NCBI RefSeq assembly: GCF_024497955.1
Contig: NZ_JANHKP010000021.1
Span: 59,403 to 123,402, forward strand
Length of the DNA: 64,000 bases
DNA from: Streptomyces sp. C10-9-1
GTDB lineage: Bacteria; Actinomycetota; Actinomycetes; Streptomycetales; Streptomycetaceae
Reading direction: 5' to 3'
Numbering within the stretch: position 1 is the stretch's first letter; each line of letters starts with the position of its first letter. This document shows positions 1 to 8,540 of this stretch, one piece after another. Under the pieces are notes generated by a model. It was not told where the DNA came from. It did no database searches and worked only from the letters and a program-made list of their open reading frames with translations. Made by a program: the position numbers and the translations under genes.

Positions 1-121
1 AGATATGCATCGCGGTGGCGGACTGGGCGAGGGGACCGACGACCTGGGTCCCGAGCCCGCCCGGCGTGGTAAGCACCGCCGAGGTGAAGCGGAAGAGCCC
101 GTGGGAGGCAGGAGCGGCCGG

Positions 122-559
122 TTGGGGGTGACGTACAAGTACTTCGGTGCGCCCGACGGGGCCACGGCCGCGCGCGTGCCCATCTCGATGCGCCCGGAGG
201 AGCTCGGCGGCGACGAGCTCGGCATGGGCGGGATGTTCACCAAGATCAAGCCCGAGACCATAGCCGCGATGGTCCTCACCGGTATCCAGGGGATGCCGCT
301 GCACCGGGTCCCCCCTCTGGAGCTGGTGGTGCTGCACCCCGACTACGCGGTCGTGAAGCTGCCGATGACGGCGGTGGACCCGCTGCGGGACATCGGCGAG
401 GAGTCCGTGGGCGCGGCGGCGTTCATCTGGTCGACCGTCCCGGACCGGGGCGGCCCGAGGGACGCCTTCGACGTCTACCAACTGCTCCACGAATGGCAGG
501 ATTTCAGCCATCGTCTGCACGAGGCAGGGCACCAGCCGTACTGCCTCGTCTGGCCCTGA
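122..559 (+). CDS. conserved actinobacterial protein of unknown function
   Basis: A protein of about 145 residues beginning near the motif VTYKYFGAPDGAT and ending QPYCLVWP. It is soluble, with no signal peptide or membrane segment. I recognise no catalytic motif; the sequence type is familiar as a hypothetical protein of Streptomyces. The frame is open back to position 5, but the first 39 residues are low-complexity Gly/Arg sequence unlike the rest. GGAG at 111-114 lies 7 bases before TTG 122 and 13 before GTG 128, so the start is one of these two. It stands alone and is not in an obvious operon. No function is assigned. Confidence 0.6.
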   Translation: MGVTYKYFGAPDGATAARVPISMRPEELGGDELGMGGMFTKIKPETIAAMVLTGIQGMPLHRVPPLELVVLHPDYAVVKLPMTAVDPLRDIGEESVGAAAFIWSTVPDRGGPRDAFDVYQLLHEWQDFSHRLHEAGHQPYCLVWP

Positions 560-772
560 CCCGGGGGCGACCGGCCTCGGGCCGGGCCCTCGTTCGTTCC
601 GTCGGCCACGGACGGGAAGCCGGCTCCGGACGGCGCCGGCGCCCCCTCCCCCGCCGGCCGGGCGGCGCCCCCGGCCGGCGGGATCACCCGGTCGGACGTC
701 CCCGCTCGCGGCCGCCGTGCCGGGTCCCGAATCCTGGGGGGCGGCGGAAGGCGCCCCGAAGGGACGGCGGGC

Positions 773-1195
773 ATGGGACGGCACACTTCACCGGACGCGC
801 ACGGCGCACCGGAGAGCCACGCCCGGATGGTGGGCGGACTGCTCTTCGCGGGCGTGCTCATGCTGGGCACCGGCGTGCTCGCCGTGCTCCAGGGGGTCGC
901 GGCGCTCGGCGGCGAGGTGTACACCCGCGTCGACGACGGCTACCTCTACGGCTTCTCGCCGGCCGGCTGGGGCTGGGTGCACATCGCCCTCGGGGCGCTG
1001 ATCGCCCTGACGGGGTGGGGCGTCCTCGGGGACGCGGCCTGGGCACGGCTGCCCGGCCTGCTGTTCGCCTCGCTGGGCCTGGTCGCCCAGTTCGCCTACC
1101 TCCCCTACCAGCCGGTGTGGTCGGTGGTGCTGATGGCGGCGTACGCCCTCGTCCTGTGGGCGCTGGCCGTGCGGCGGGACGTGGCGCGCCGCTGA
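773..1195 (+). CDS. DUF7144-like four-helix membrane protein
   Basis: A small integral membrane protein of 140 residues. After a hydrophilic N-terminus of about 20 residues there are four hydrophobic helices, at about 20-42, 61-80, 86-105 and 110-130, separated by short loops. The first loop carries YTRVDDGYLYGFSPAGWGWVH, which resembles the conserved loop of the DUF7144 family common in actinobacteria. It has no known catalytic residues and its role is unknown. It is flanked by a hypothetical protein on the same strand and a convergent glycosyltransferase gene only 21 bases away. Confidence 0.75.
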   Translation: MGRHTSPDAHGAPESHARMVGGLLFAGVLMLGTGVLAVLQGVAALGGEVYTRVDDGYLYGFSPAGWGWVHIALGALIALTGWGVLGDAAWARLPGLLFASLGLVAQFAYLPYQPVWSVVLMAAYALVLWALAVRRDVARR

Positions 1196-1216
1196 GGCCC
1201 GGCGCCGCCGGGCCCG

Positions 1217-2098
1217 TCAGACGACCGGCGGCCGCCCCAGGCGGGCCATCAGCCAGACGGTGCTCCAGCGCATCGGGCGGCGCGTGCCGCAGGGCGTGCG
1301 CACCCCCTCCGCGAAGCCCGCGAACCAGGCGCGCAGGCCGGGCGCCGAGCGGGTGCGGGCCAGGGTGAGCGCCGTCCAGGACCCGAGGTAGAGCGGGACC
1401 AGCAGCGCGGGCAGGTTCCGCTTGGCCAGCCAGACCCGGTTGCGTGCGGTCATCCGGTAGTAGACGCCGTGCCGGGTGGGCTCGGTGCGGGGATGCTGGA
1501 GCACCAGTTCGGGGGCGTAGAGGATGCGCCAGCCGTCGTCGAGTGCCCGCCAGGCGAGGTCGGTCTCCTCGTGGGTGAAGAAGAAGTCGTCCGGCCAGCC
1601 GCCGATCCGCTCCAGCATCCGCATCGACAGGGCGTGGCCGCCGCCGAGGAAGGTCGTCACCGGGCCGCCGCGCAGGGGGTCGGTGTTGCCGATGCGGGGC
1701 ACGTGGCGCCGCTGGGTGAAGCCCGTCTCGTCGGCGATGCGGAAGCTGACGATGCCCAGGCCGGGGTCCTCGCCGTACAGGGCGGCCAGCCGGCCGAAGA
1801 CGTCGGTGCCGACGAGCAGCCCGTCGTCGTCGAGGTCGACCAGCACGTCCACGTCGCCGAAGGCGCGCAGCCGCTCCATGGCGACGTTGCGCCCGCCCGA
1901 CACCCCGAGGTTCTCGGGCAGTTCGACGCCGGTGACGTGCTCGGGGAGCTCGGGCAGCGGCGCGCCGTTGGAGACCACCACGATCCGGGTGGCCGGGTGG
2001 TCCTGGGCGTCCACCGAGTCGAGCAGCGCACGCAGCTCGGCCGGGCGGGTGCCCATCGTCAGTACGGCCACGCCGATGCGCGCTCGGGTCACGTCCAC
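1217..2098 (-). CDS. family 2 glycosyltransferase (GT-A fold)
   Basis: A 293-residue glycosyltransferase. The N-terminal nucleotide-sugar binding half begins RIGVAVLTMGTRPAELRALLDSV, followed by GVSGGRNVAMERL and the metal-binding acidic run DLDDDG near residue 90. The acceptor-side motif GGWPDDFFFTHEETDLAWR, near residue 168, is typical of rhamnosyl- or galactofuranosyl-type GT2 enzymes. A short hydrophobic stretch lies near the C-terminus. It presumably transfers a sugar from a nucleotide donor to a cell-envelope acceptor; donor and acceptor cannot be read from sequence. The GTG start is preceded by GAGGGA. Confidence 0.85.
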   Translation of the reverse strand: MDVTRARIGVAVLTMGTRPAELRALLDSVDAQDHPATRIVVVSNGAPLPELPEHVTGVELPENLGVSGGRNVAMERLRAFGDVDVLVDLDDDGLLVGTDVFGRLAALYGEDPGLGIVSFRIADETGFTQRRHVPRIGNTDPLRGGPVTTFLGGGHALSMRMLERIGGWPDDFFFTHEETDLAWRALDDGWRILYAPELVLQHPRTEPTRHGVYYRMTARNRVWLAKRNLPALLVPLYLGSWTALTLARTRSAPGLRAWFAGFAEGVRTPCGTRRPMRWSTVWLMARLGRPPVV

Positions 2099-2306
2099 TC
2101 TCCCTCGATCACCGACCAGGTAACCGGTCGTGACCCGGGAGCTTAACGGGGACCGTCCGTCAGATGTACGAAGGACGTCCCCCGTACGGCGGGCGCGTCA
2201 GGCCCCCGGCCCGCTCCTCCCGCGCCCCTTCCCGGGTGGGGCCCACGGCGGGCCCCGCCCGGGAAAGCGCTGGCAGCGGTGTGCCGGACGGTGGCATCCT
2301 GGCGCC

Positions 2307-3059
2307 GTGAACGGACCGGAGATCACCCTCAGCGTCGCCCCCGAGCTGCGGCTCTTCGTCTCATCGGACCGGCGGCGGGGCCGGGCGGCCGTGACCACGG
2401 ACGGCTCCTCGTCCCTCGGCCACGTCGTGGAGTCGCTGGGTGTCCCGCTCACCGAGGCGGGCGTGCTGCTGGCCGACGGGCTCCCGGTGGACGCCTCCCA
2501 CGTCCCCCGCTCCGGGGAGTACATCGAGGTGCGGGGGGTGGAGCGGCCCCAGCGGGTGCCGGGTGCGCCGCTGCGCTTCCTGCTGGACGTGCACCTCGGG
2601 ACGCTGGCCCGGCGCCTGCGGCTGCTGGGCGTGGACGCCGCGTACGAGAACGAGGACATCGGCGACCCGGCCCTGGCGGCGCTGTCCGCCGCGGAGCGGC
2701 GGGTGCTGCTCTCCCGCGACCGGGGGCTGCTGCGCCGCCGTGAGCTCTGGGCGGGCGCCTACGTGTACAGCGACCGGCCGGACGACCAGCTGACCGACGT
2801 GCTGGAGCGCTTCGCCCCCGTGCTCGCCCCCTGGACCCGCTGCACGGCGTGCAACGGGCCGCTGGCGGAGGCGGACAAGGACACCGTGCGGGAGCGGCTG
2901 GAGCGGGGCACCCAGCGCAGCTACGACGTCTTCGCCGAGTGCACCTCCTGCGGGCGCGTCTACTGGCGCGGGGCGCACCACGCCCGGCTGGAGGCCATCG
3001 TCGCCTCGGCGCTGCGCACGGCCGGGGGCCCGGGCCGGGACACGCCGCAGGCCGTGTGA
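2307..3059 (+). CDS. Mut7-C RNase-domain protein with N-terminal ubiquitin-like domain
   Basis: A 250-residue protein with two recognisable parts. Residues 1-90 look like the beta-grasp Mut7-C ubiquitin-like domain (LRLFVSSDRRRGRAAV ... GEYIEVRGV). Residues 93-240 match the Mut7-C PIN-like RNase domain: FLLDVHLGTLARRLRLLGVD, LLSRDRGLL with the acidic residue of the active site, and a C-terminal zinc ribbon with CTACNGPL and CTSCGRVYWRG. The probable role is RNA processing or decay, inferred from the family. The GTG at 2307 fits the domain start; the open frame further upstream to 2130 is low-complexity and is left out. Confidence 0.85.
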   Translation: MNGPEITLSVAPELRLFVSSDRRRGRAAVTTDGSSSLGHVVESLGVPLTEAGVLLADGLPVDASHVPRSGEYIEVRGVERPQRVPGAPLRFLLDVHLGTLARRLRLLGVDAAYENEDIGDPALAALSAAERRVLLSRDRGLLRRRELWAGAYVYSDRPDDQLTDVLERFAPVLAPWTRCTACNGPLAEADKDTVRERLERGTQRSYDVFAECTSCGRVYWRGAHHARLEAIVASALRTAGGPGRDTPQAV

Positions 3060-3096
3060 GGGTGCCCGGCCCCGCGGACGGGGTGCGGCCGGTCCG

Positions 3097-3723
3097 TCAG
3101 AAGACGTACGGGTCACCCGTGGCGAGGACGAGCACCCGGTGCTCGTCGTTGCCGGGGTTGCGGTCCGTCGCGCCGCCGCTCCACGCCGTGGAGACCCGCA
3201 CCGTCATCTCGGAGGAGGCACCGGGGGCGGTGGCCGAGAGCACCGTGGTGCGCCCGGTGCCGTCCGCGCGCAGCGGGCCGACGGCGCACAGCACGACGCG
3301 CTCCGCCTCGCGCAGGCACTGCTCGGGCATCCGCAGCTCCCCGGTCGGCGCCGTCGAGAGCTCCACGCGCAGGGTGACTCCGCGGAGCGAGGACGGGCCG
3401 TGGTTGCGGCTCACCACGACGAGGTCGAGCCGGCCGTCGTCCAGGGTGATGCGGCCGTGGTGGGCGATGTCGGCCTCCGGGGCGACCGCGTCCTCCGCCG
3501 GGGCACCGGGCTCCGGGTCGGCCGGTCCTGGGGTCGCCCCGGGTTCCCGGTCGGCCGCGGGCCGCAGCCACGGTCCGGCCGTGTCGGGCAGCGCCCCGGC
3601 CGTGTCGTCGAAGGGCCCCGCCGGAGCTGCCGCCCCCGAGGCGGAGCCCGCCGCCAGCGCCACCGCCGCGACCGCTGCCGCGAGTCCCCGGCGGACCGTC
3701 CTCGTCGCATACATCAGCGTCAT
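3097..3723 (-). CDS. secreted protein of unknown function
   Basis: A 208-residue protein with a Sec signal peptide: a basic start (ATRTVRR), a hydrophobic Ala/Val/Leu core, and an Ala-rich cleavage region near residue 33. A Pro/Ala/Gly-rich linker follows to about residue 85. The C-terminal part (ITLDDGRLDLVVVSRNHGPSSLRGVTLRVEL) looks like a beta-sandwich of the kind in which a series of weak DUF11/CARDB-like domains is found in exported Streptomyces proteins. Two cysteines (CLREAERVVLC) may form a disulfide. It starts at 3723 or at the ATG three codons later. No enzymatic function is apparent. Confidence 0.7.
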   Translation of the reverse strand: MTLMYATRTVRRGLAAAVAAVALAAGSASGAAAPAGPFDDTAGALPDTAGPWLRPAADREPGATPGPADPEPGAPAEDAVAPEADIAHHGRITLDDGRLDLVVVSRNHGPSSLRGVTLRVELSTAPTGELRMPEQCLREAERVVLCAVGPLRADGTGRTTVLSATAPGASSEMTVRVSTAWSGGATDRNPGNDEHRVLVLATGDPYVF

Positions 3724-3903
3724 GGGCGAAAGATACCGATCATCCGCCTATAGCCAGGATTGCCCGCGTCCTCTCGGCGCGTCCCGCACCGGGAACCGGC
3801 CGCCGCCGCACCCCGGGCAGCGGGCCGACGGTCGCACCGAAACATCCCGTACACACGGCCGACCTATCCTGGCGGCTGTTCGATCACACGCGCGAGGAGC
3901 CAC

Positions 3904-4671
3904 ATGACCACCGCCGGATCCCCCGTCGCCGTCGTCACCGGCGCGAGCAGCGGCATCGGGGCCGCCACCGCCCGGGCGCTCGCCGCCGCGGGCCACCACG
4001 TCGTCCTCACCGCCCGCCGGAAGGACCGCATCGAGGCACTCGCCGCCGAACTCGCCGGGGCCGGGCACCAGGCCACCGCCCGGGCCCTGGACGTCACCGA
4101 CCGGGCCGCGGTGGACGCCTTCGCCGCCTCGCTCGACCGCTGCGACGTGCTCGTCAACAACGCCGGCGGCGCACTGGGGGCCGATCCCGTGGCCTCGGCC
4201 GACCCCGAGGACTGGCGCCGGATGTACGAGGTCAACGTGATCGGCACGCTCCACATCACCCAGGCGCTGCTGCCCGCGCTCACCGCGAGCGGCGACGGCA
4301 CGGTGGTCGTCCTGTCCTCCACTGCGGGGCTCGCCACCTACGAGGGCGGGGGCGGCTACGTGGCGGCCAAGCACGGCGCCCACGTCCTCGCCGAGACCCT
4401 GCGGCTGGAGATCGTCGGCACACCGGTGCGGGTCGTCGAGATCGCCCCCGGGATGGTGCGGACCGAGGAGTTCGCGACGACCCGTTTCCGCGGTGACGCC
4501 GAGAAGGCGGCCGCCGTCTACGCGGGGGTGGCGGCGCCGCTCACGGCCGAGGACGTCGCCGACACGATCCGCTGGGCCGTCACCCGGCCGCCCCACGTCA
4601 ACATCGACCTGCTGGTGGTCCGCCCGCGCGCCCAGGCCTCCAACACCAAGGTCCACCGGGAGTCGCGCTGA
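3904..4671 (+). CDS. short-chain dehydrogenase/reductase
   Basis: A 255-residue classical SDR, an NAD(P)-dependent oxidoreductase of unknown substrate. It has the nucleotide-binding TGASSGIG near residue 12, NNAG near residue 84, the catalytic Ser in VVLSSTAG and the Tyr-Lys pair in YVAAKHGAHV, followed by APGMVRTEEF. The C-terminal IDLLVVRPRAQASNTKVHRE resembles the YdfG/serine dehydrogenase-like group. The ATG is preceded by GAGGAG. Its stop codon overlaps the proposed CTG start of the downstream acetyltransferase, so the two are probably translationally coupled. Confidence 0.9.
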   Translation: MTTAGSPVAVVTGASSGIGAATARALAAAGHHVVLTARRKDRIEALAAELAGAGHQATARALDVTDRAAVDAFAASLDRCDVLVNNAGGALGADPVASADPEDWRRMYEVNVIGTLHITQALLPALTASGDGTVVVLSSTAGLATYEGGGGYVAAKHGAHVLAETLRLEIVGTPVRVVEIAPGMVRTEEFATTRFRGDAEKAAAVYAGVAAPLTAEDVADTIRWAVTRPPHVNIDLLVVRPRAQASNTKVHRESR

Positions 4672-5243
4672 CCCCCGCGGACGGCGCGGTCCGCGTCGAC
4701 CGGCTGACCGCCGCGGAGCTGCCCGGGGCGGCGCCCGGCCTCGGAGCGGTCCTCGCGGACGCCGTCGAGGACGGCGCCTCGGTCGGCTTCCTCGCCCCGC
4801 TGGACGCGGTGGGGGCCGCCGCCTGGTGGTCCGGCCTCGGGCCGGACCTCGCCTCGGGCGCCCTCGTCCTGTGGTGCGCCCGCGACGGGGAGCGGATCGT
4901 CGGCACCGTGCAGCTGCGCTGCGAGACCGCCGCCAACGGCTCCCACCGGGGGGAGATCGCCAAGCTGATCGTCCACCGGGACGCGCGGGGCCGGGGCCTC
5001 GCCCGCCGCCTGCTCGGCGCGGCCGAGGAGCACGCCCGGGCGTCGGGGCGCCGCCTGCTGCTGCTCGACACGCAGACGGGCAGCGCGGCCGAGCGCCTCT
5101 ACCGCTCCACGGGCTGGACGCCGCTGGGCACCGTCCCCGGCTATGCGGCCGACCCCTCCGGCGTGCTGCTGCCGACGACCTTCTTCCACAAGGACCTGGG
5201 CGCGGCGCCCGGGTCCTCGGGCGCCGCGCGCCTCAGCCCTTGA
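4668..5243 (+). CDS. GNAT N-acetyltransferase, probable CTG start
   Basis: A GCN5-related acetyltransferase transferring an acetyl group from acetyl-CoA to an unknown amine. The acetyl-CoA loop is visible as VHRDARGRGLARRLL, followed by RLLLLDTQTGSAAERLYRSTGW. The only GTG in the frame (4809) would remove about 47 residues, including the first beta strand and helix (VRVDRLTAAELPG ... FLAPL), which are coding by codon use. No ATG, GTG or TTG exists upstream in frame before the SDR gene. GGAG at 4659-4662 stands 5 bases before CTG 4668, which overlaps the SDR stop as CTGA, so I place the start there. The 3' end overlaps rtcB by 11 bases. Confidence 0.75.
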   Translation: MTPADGAVRVDRLTAAELPGAAPGLGAVLADAVEDGASVGFLAPLDAVGAAAWWSGLGPDLASGALVLWCARDGERIVGTVQLRCETAANGSHRGEIAKLIVHRDARGRGLARRLLGAAEEHARASGRRLLLLDTQTGSAAERLYRSTGWTPLGTVPGYAADPSGVLLPTTFFHKDLGAAPGSSGAARLSP

Positions 5244-6423
5244 CGCAGACGACCTGCTTCAGCTTGGCGACCACCTCGACGAGGTCCCGCTGCCGCTCGA
5301 TGACCTGCTCGATCGGCTTGTACGCGGCCGGGATCTCGTCCACCACACCCGAGTCCTTGCGGCACTCCACCCCGCGGGTCTGCTCCTCCAGGTCCCGCGC
5401 GCTGTAGCGCCGCTTGGCCGCGTTGCGGCTCATCCGGCGGCCCGCCCCGTGCGAGGCGGAGTTGAACGAGGCCTCGTTCCCGAGCCCGCGCACGATGTAG
5501 GAGCCGGTCCCCATGGAGCCGGGGATGATGCCGTACTCGCCGGAGCCCGCGCGGATGGCGCCCTTGCGGGTCACCAGCAGGTCCATGCCCTCGTAGCGCT
5601 CCTCGGCCACGTAGTTGTGATGGCAGCTGATCTCCTGCTCGAAGGTCACCTTCGCCTTCCGGAACTCCCGGCGGACGACCTCCTTGTACAGCCCCATCAT
5701 GATCGCCCGGTTGTGGCGGGCGTACTCCTGCGCCCAGAAGAGGTCGTTGCGGTAGGCGGCCATCTGGGGCGTGTCGGCGGTGAACACGGCGAGGTCGCGG
5801 TCGACCAGCCCCTGGTTGTGCGGCAGCTTCTGCGCCTGGCCGATGTGGTACTCCGCCAGCTCCTTGCCGATGTTGCGGGAGCCCGAGTGCAGCATCAGCC
5901 AGACCGCCCCGGCCTCGTCCAGGCAGAACTCGACGAAGTGGTTGCCCGAGCCGAGCGAGCCCATCTGGCGGGCGGCCCGGTCGCGGCGGAACTTCACCGC
6001 GTCGGCGACCGTGTCGAAGCGGTCCCAGAAGTCCCCCCAGGAGGTCGGGAGGCCGAACACACGGCCCGGGTCGACCGCCTCGTCGTGCATGCCGCGGCCC
6101 ACGGGGATCGCCTGCTCGATCTTCGAGCGCAGCCGGGAGAGGTCACCCGGCAGGTCGTTCGCCGTCAGGGAGGTCCGCACCGCCGACATGCCGCAACCGA
6201 TGTCCACGCCGACCGCGGCCGGGCAGACCGCCCCGTGCATGGCGATCACCGAGCCCACCGTGGCCCCCTTGCCGAAGTGCACGTCCGGCATCACGGCCAG
6301 GCCCTTGACCCACGGCAGGGTGGCGACGTTGTGCAGCTGGCGGAGTGCCACGTCCTCCACCGAGGCCGGGTCCGCCCACATCCGGATGGGGACGCGGGCG
6401 CCCGGCATCTCCACGTACGACAT
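5233..6423 (-). CDS. rtcB: RNA-splicing ligase RtcB
   Basis: A 396-residue RtcB, which joins 2',3'-cyclic phosphate or 3'-phosphate ends to 5'-OH RNA ends using GTP and Mn2+. Visible active-site elements are MPDVHFGKGATVGSV, VGVDIGCGMSAV with the metal-binding Cys, GSGNHFVE, HSGSRNIG, SCHHNY and the guanylylated His in NSASHGAGR near the C-terminus. The length is that of the short bacterial RtcB group. The ATG at 6423 begins MSYVEMPG and is preceded by GAGG. The much longer open frame running back to 7959 is an antisense extension through the lipoprotein gene. It is monocistronic here and probably acts in RNA repair or tRNA ligation. Confidence 0.95.
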   Translation of the reverse strand: MSYVEMPGARVPIRMWADPASVEDVALRQLHNVATLPWVKGLAVMPDVHFGKGATVGSVIAMHGAVCPAAVGVDIGCGMSAVRTSLTANDLPGDLSRLRSKIEQAIPVGRGMHDEAVDPGRVFGLPTSWGDFWDRFDTVADAVKFRRDRAARQMGSLGSGNHFVEFCLDEAGAVWLMLHSGSRNIGKELAEYHIGQAQKLPHNQGLVDRDLAVFTADTPQMAAYRNDLFWAQEYARHNRAIMMGLYKEVVRREFRKAKVTFEQEISCHHNYVAEERYEGMDLLVTRKGAIRAGSGEYGIIPGSMGTGSYIVRGLGNEASFNSASHGAGRRMSRNAAKRRYSARDLEEQTRGVECRKDSGVVDEIPAAYKPIEQVIERQRDLVEVVAKLKQVVCVKG

Positions 6424-6606
6424 CGTTCCTCGATTCCCCCGAAAGTTCAGAAAGCGCACATACCCGGCAATTGTCCGCGAAAGACCTGGCGGACCGGCAT
6501 CCTGGGCGGCGCGTGCGATAGACATTGTGTCCGTCGCCCCACCGGGGGCGGCAACAGGTTTTCGCCCCGGCGCGGGGCGGCGAACCCCAGGGAAGGAGTG
6601 CGGCAG

Positions 6607-7527
6607 GTGCTTCGGAAGGTGTACCTCCCCGGCGTGGCGGCGCTGCTCGTCGCGGCCGTCGCGGCCGGCACCGCGGGCTGCACGTCGGACGGGGGGCCGG
6701 ACGGCTCGGCCACCGACGCCAAGGCGGCCGGCGGTGCGCTGCCCGCCGCCCAGCCGGGCCGCTACCGGACCCTGCTCGAACCCTGCGGTGCCGTCGACCG
6801 CGGCGTCCTGAGGGACATGCTGCCCGGGGTGGTGACCCTCCCCAAGGAGCAGCAGCGCCAGGCGCTCCAGGGGACGGCCCAGGTCACCTACGACACCGAC
6901 CGCCGCGCCGCGTGCAGCTGGAAGGGGAACTCCCCGGGCGGTACGCACCAGCTGCGCGTCGACTTCGAGCGGGTGGTCTCCTACGACCCGGGGGTCAGCG
7001 ACGAGGCCCGCGCCCAGGAGGTGTTCGCCCGCCGTCAGGCCGCGGCCTCGGTGCCGCTCACGGCCGCCCCCGGAGGGCGGACGGACGAGTCCCCGGGCGA
7101 CGCCGGACCGTCCGCCACCCCCGCGCCCTCCGGCTCCGGCCCGGCGCTCGGCACCCAGGCGGGCCCGGCGGCGGTCACCGGCCCCGCCGGCGGCAGCCCG
7201 CCCGCCGGCTCCGGCACCGGCACCGCCCCCTCCGGGCAGCCGGGCGGCCCGGCGGGGGAGCCCTCGCCCAGCGGCTCCGCAGCGGCGCTCCAGCCCCGGG
7301 TGCTGGCGGGCCTCGGCGACGCCGCCTTCCTCGACGACGTGCTCGACCCGGCCGGTTCGGCGGCCCAGCGGCGGACCGTGAGCGTGGTCTTCCGCACATC
7401 CAACGTGATCGTGACCCTGGTCTACGCGCAGCGCCCGGCGGCGCCAGCGGCAGTGCCCGACAGCAAGGAACTGCAGGAAAAGACGCAGGCGATGGCCCGC
7501 CGCCTGGCGGAGCAGTTCGACGACTAG
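6607..7527 (+). CDS. secreted lipoprotein with DUF3558-like features
   Basis: A 306-residue exported protein. The signal peptide LRKVYLPGVAALLVAAVAAGTAGC ends in a slightly unusual lipobox (TAGC), so lipidation at Cys 24 is likely. A domain with CGAVDRGVLRDMLPG and a second cysteine in RRAACSWKG resembles DUF3558, as in the next gene. A Pro/Gly/Ser-rich stretch at about 155-230 separates it from a C-terminal part ending KTQAMARRLAEQFDD. GGAAGGAG at 6591-6598 is 8 bases before GTG 6607, which decides the start. It is probably a cell-surface protein of unknown role, paired with its downstream neighbour. Confidence 0.75.
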   Translation: MLRKVYLPGVAALLVAAVAAGTAGCTSDGGPDGSATDAKAAGGALPAAQPGRYRTLLEPCGAVDRGVLRDMLPGVVTLPKEQQRQALQGTAQVTYDTDRRAACSWKGNSPGGTHQLRVDFERVVSYDPGVSDEARAQEVFARRQAAASVPLTAAPGGRTDESPGDAGPSATPAPSGSGPALGTQAGPAAVTGPAGGSPPAGSGTGTAPSGQPGGPAGEPSPSGSAAALQPRVLAGLGDAAFLDDVLDPAGSAAQRRTVSVVFRTSNVIVTLVYAQRPAAPAAVPDSKELQEKTQAMARRLAEQFDD

Positions 7528-7627
7528 GCCGCCCGGGCCGGGGAGGCGGGTTCCGTCCGCCGGGCCCCCGTCCGGCGGGTCTCGGCGTACCGTGGCCTGG
7601 CCGACCGAACGACCGAGTGAAGGAACC

Positions 7628-8410
7628 ATGCACCGTTCAGCCTCGCGACTCACCCGCATACTCGCCTGCGCAGCCGTCCCGGTGATGCTCGTCGTCGCCG
7701 GCTGCTCCTCGGACGGCTCCGGCGACTCCGGCGGGGCGCCGGACAAGGCGGGCAGCAGTTCCTCGGGGTCCCCCGAGGCGAAGAAGACGCCCACGGTGGC
7801 CCCGGCCCGGTTCGCCGCGCTGCCGGACCCGTGCGACGCGGTGGCGGCCAAGACGATCGGGGACCTCGTCCCCGAGGTGAAGTCGAAGAACGGCACGGCC
7901 GGCAAGTCCACGGACACCGCGAGCCGCGGCAGCTGCTCCTGGAACGGCCTTGAGGACAAGGGCGTCGACGGTTCGCAGTACCGCTGGCTCGACGTGTCCC
8001 TGCTGCGCTACGACTCGGACGCCACGCTGGCGGTCAGCGGGGAGCAGCGCGCCGAGGACAGCTACGCCAAGGAGGTCGCCAAGGCGAAGGCGACCGAGGG
8101 CGCCAAGAGCGTGAAGGCCGCGGCCGCGGCCGGTGTGGGCGACGAGGCGACCACGATCACCTACACGCTGAACAAGACCGACGAGGACTTCGTGTACGCC
8201 ACGGTCGTGACCCGCACCGAGAACGGCGTGGTCACGCTCACCTACAACGGCACGGGCTACGCGGGAGCCAAGAACCCCTCCGTGACCGACATGGCCAAGG
8301 GCGCCGTGCGGGCGGCGAAGGAGGCGGTGGCGGCCGTCGCCGCGGCGAACGAGGAGCCCGCCGCGAAGGAGTCCCCCGAGGCGAGCGCCGAGGCGGCCGC
8401 CGGGGAGTAG
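7628..8410 (+). CDS. DUF3558-family lipoprotein
   Basis: A 260-residue lipoprotein. A signal peptide of about 24 residues ends in the lipobox VAGC, followed by a Ser/Gly/Lys-rich tether. The folded part has ALPDPCDAVAAKTIGDLVPEV and RGSCSWNGLED, the two-cysteine pattern of DUF3558, and a long Ala/Glu/Lys-rich tail that may be helical. It is a paralogue of the upstream lipoprotein, 100 bases away on the same strand, suggesting a duplicated surface-protein pair. The function of DUF3558 is unknown. AAGGA precedes the ATG. Confidence 0.8.
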   Translation: MHRSASRLTRILACAAVPVMLVVAGCSSDGSGDSGGAPDKAGSSSSGSPEAKKTPTVAPARFAALPDPCDAVAAKTIGDLVPEVKSKNGTAGKSTDTASRGSCSWNGLEDKGVDGSQYRWLDVSLLRYDSDATLAVSGEQRAEDSYAKEVAKAKATEGAKSVKAAAAAGVGDEATTITYTLNKTDEDFVYATVVTRTENGVVTLTYNGTGYAGAKNPSVTDMAKGAVRAAKEAVAAVAAANEEPAAKESPEASAEAAAGE

Positions 8411-8540
8411 CCGCGGCGGGGCGGGCGGCGCGCCGCCGGGCCACCGGGCACGCGCCGGGGCCGGTCCGGCCCCGTGCGCCCCGCCGCCGACGGCGCTGCG
8501 GGCCGGCAGCCCCTCCCCGGCCCCGCACTATGATCGGCGC

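Noticed and set aside
475..924. Leftward open frame of 149 codons between the first two genes
   Set aside because: Pro/Ser/Arg-rich, antisense to two better candidates and without a ribosome site or recognisable domain.
6424..7959. N-terminal extension of rtcB
   Set aside because: RtcB begins at the conserved MSYVEMPG; the upstream part is antisense to a lipoprotein gene.
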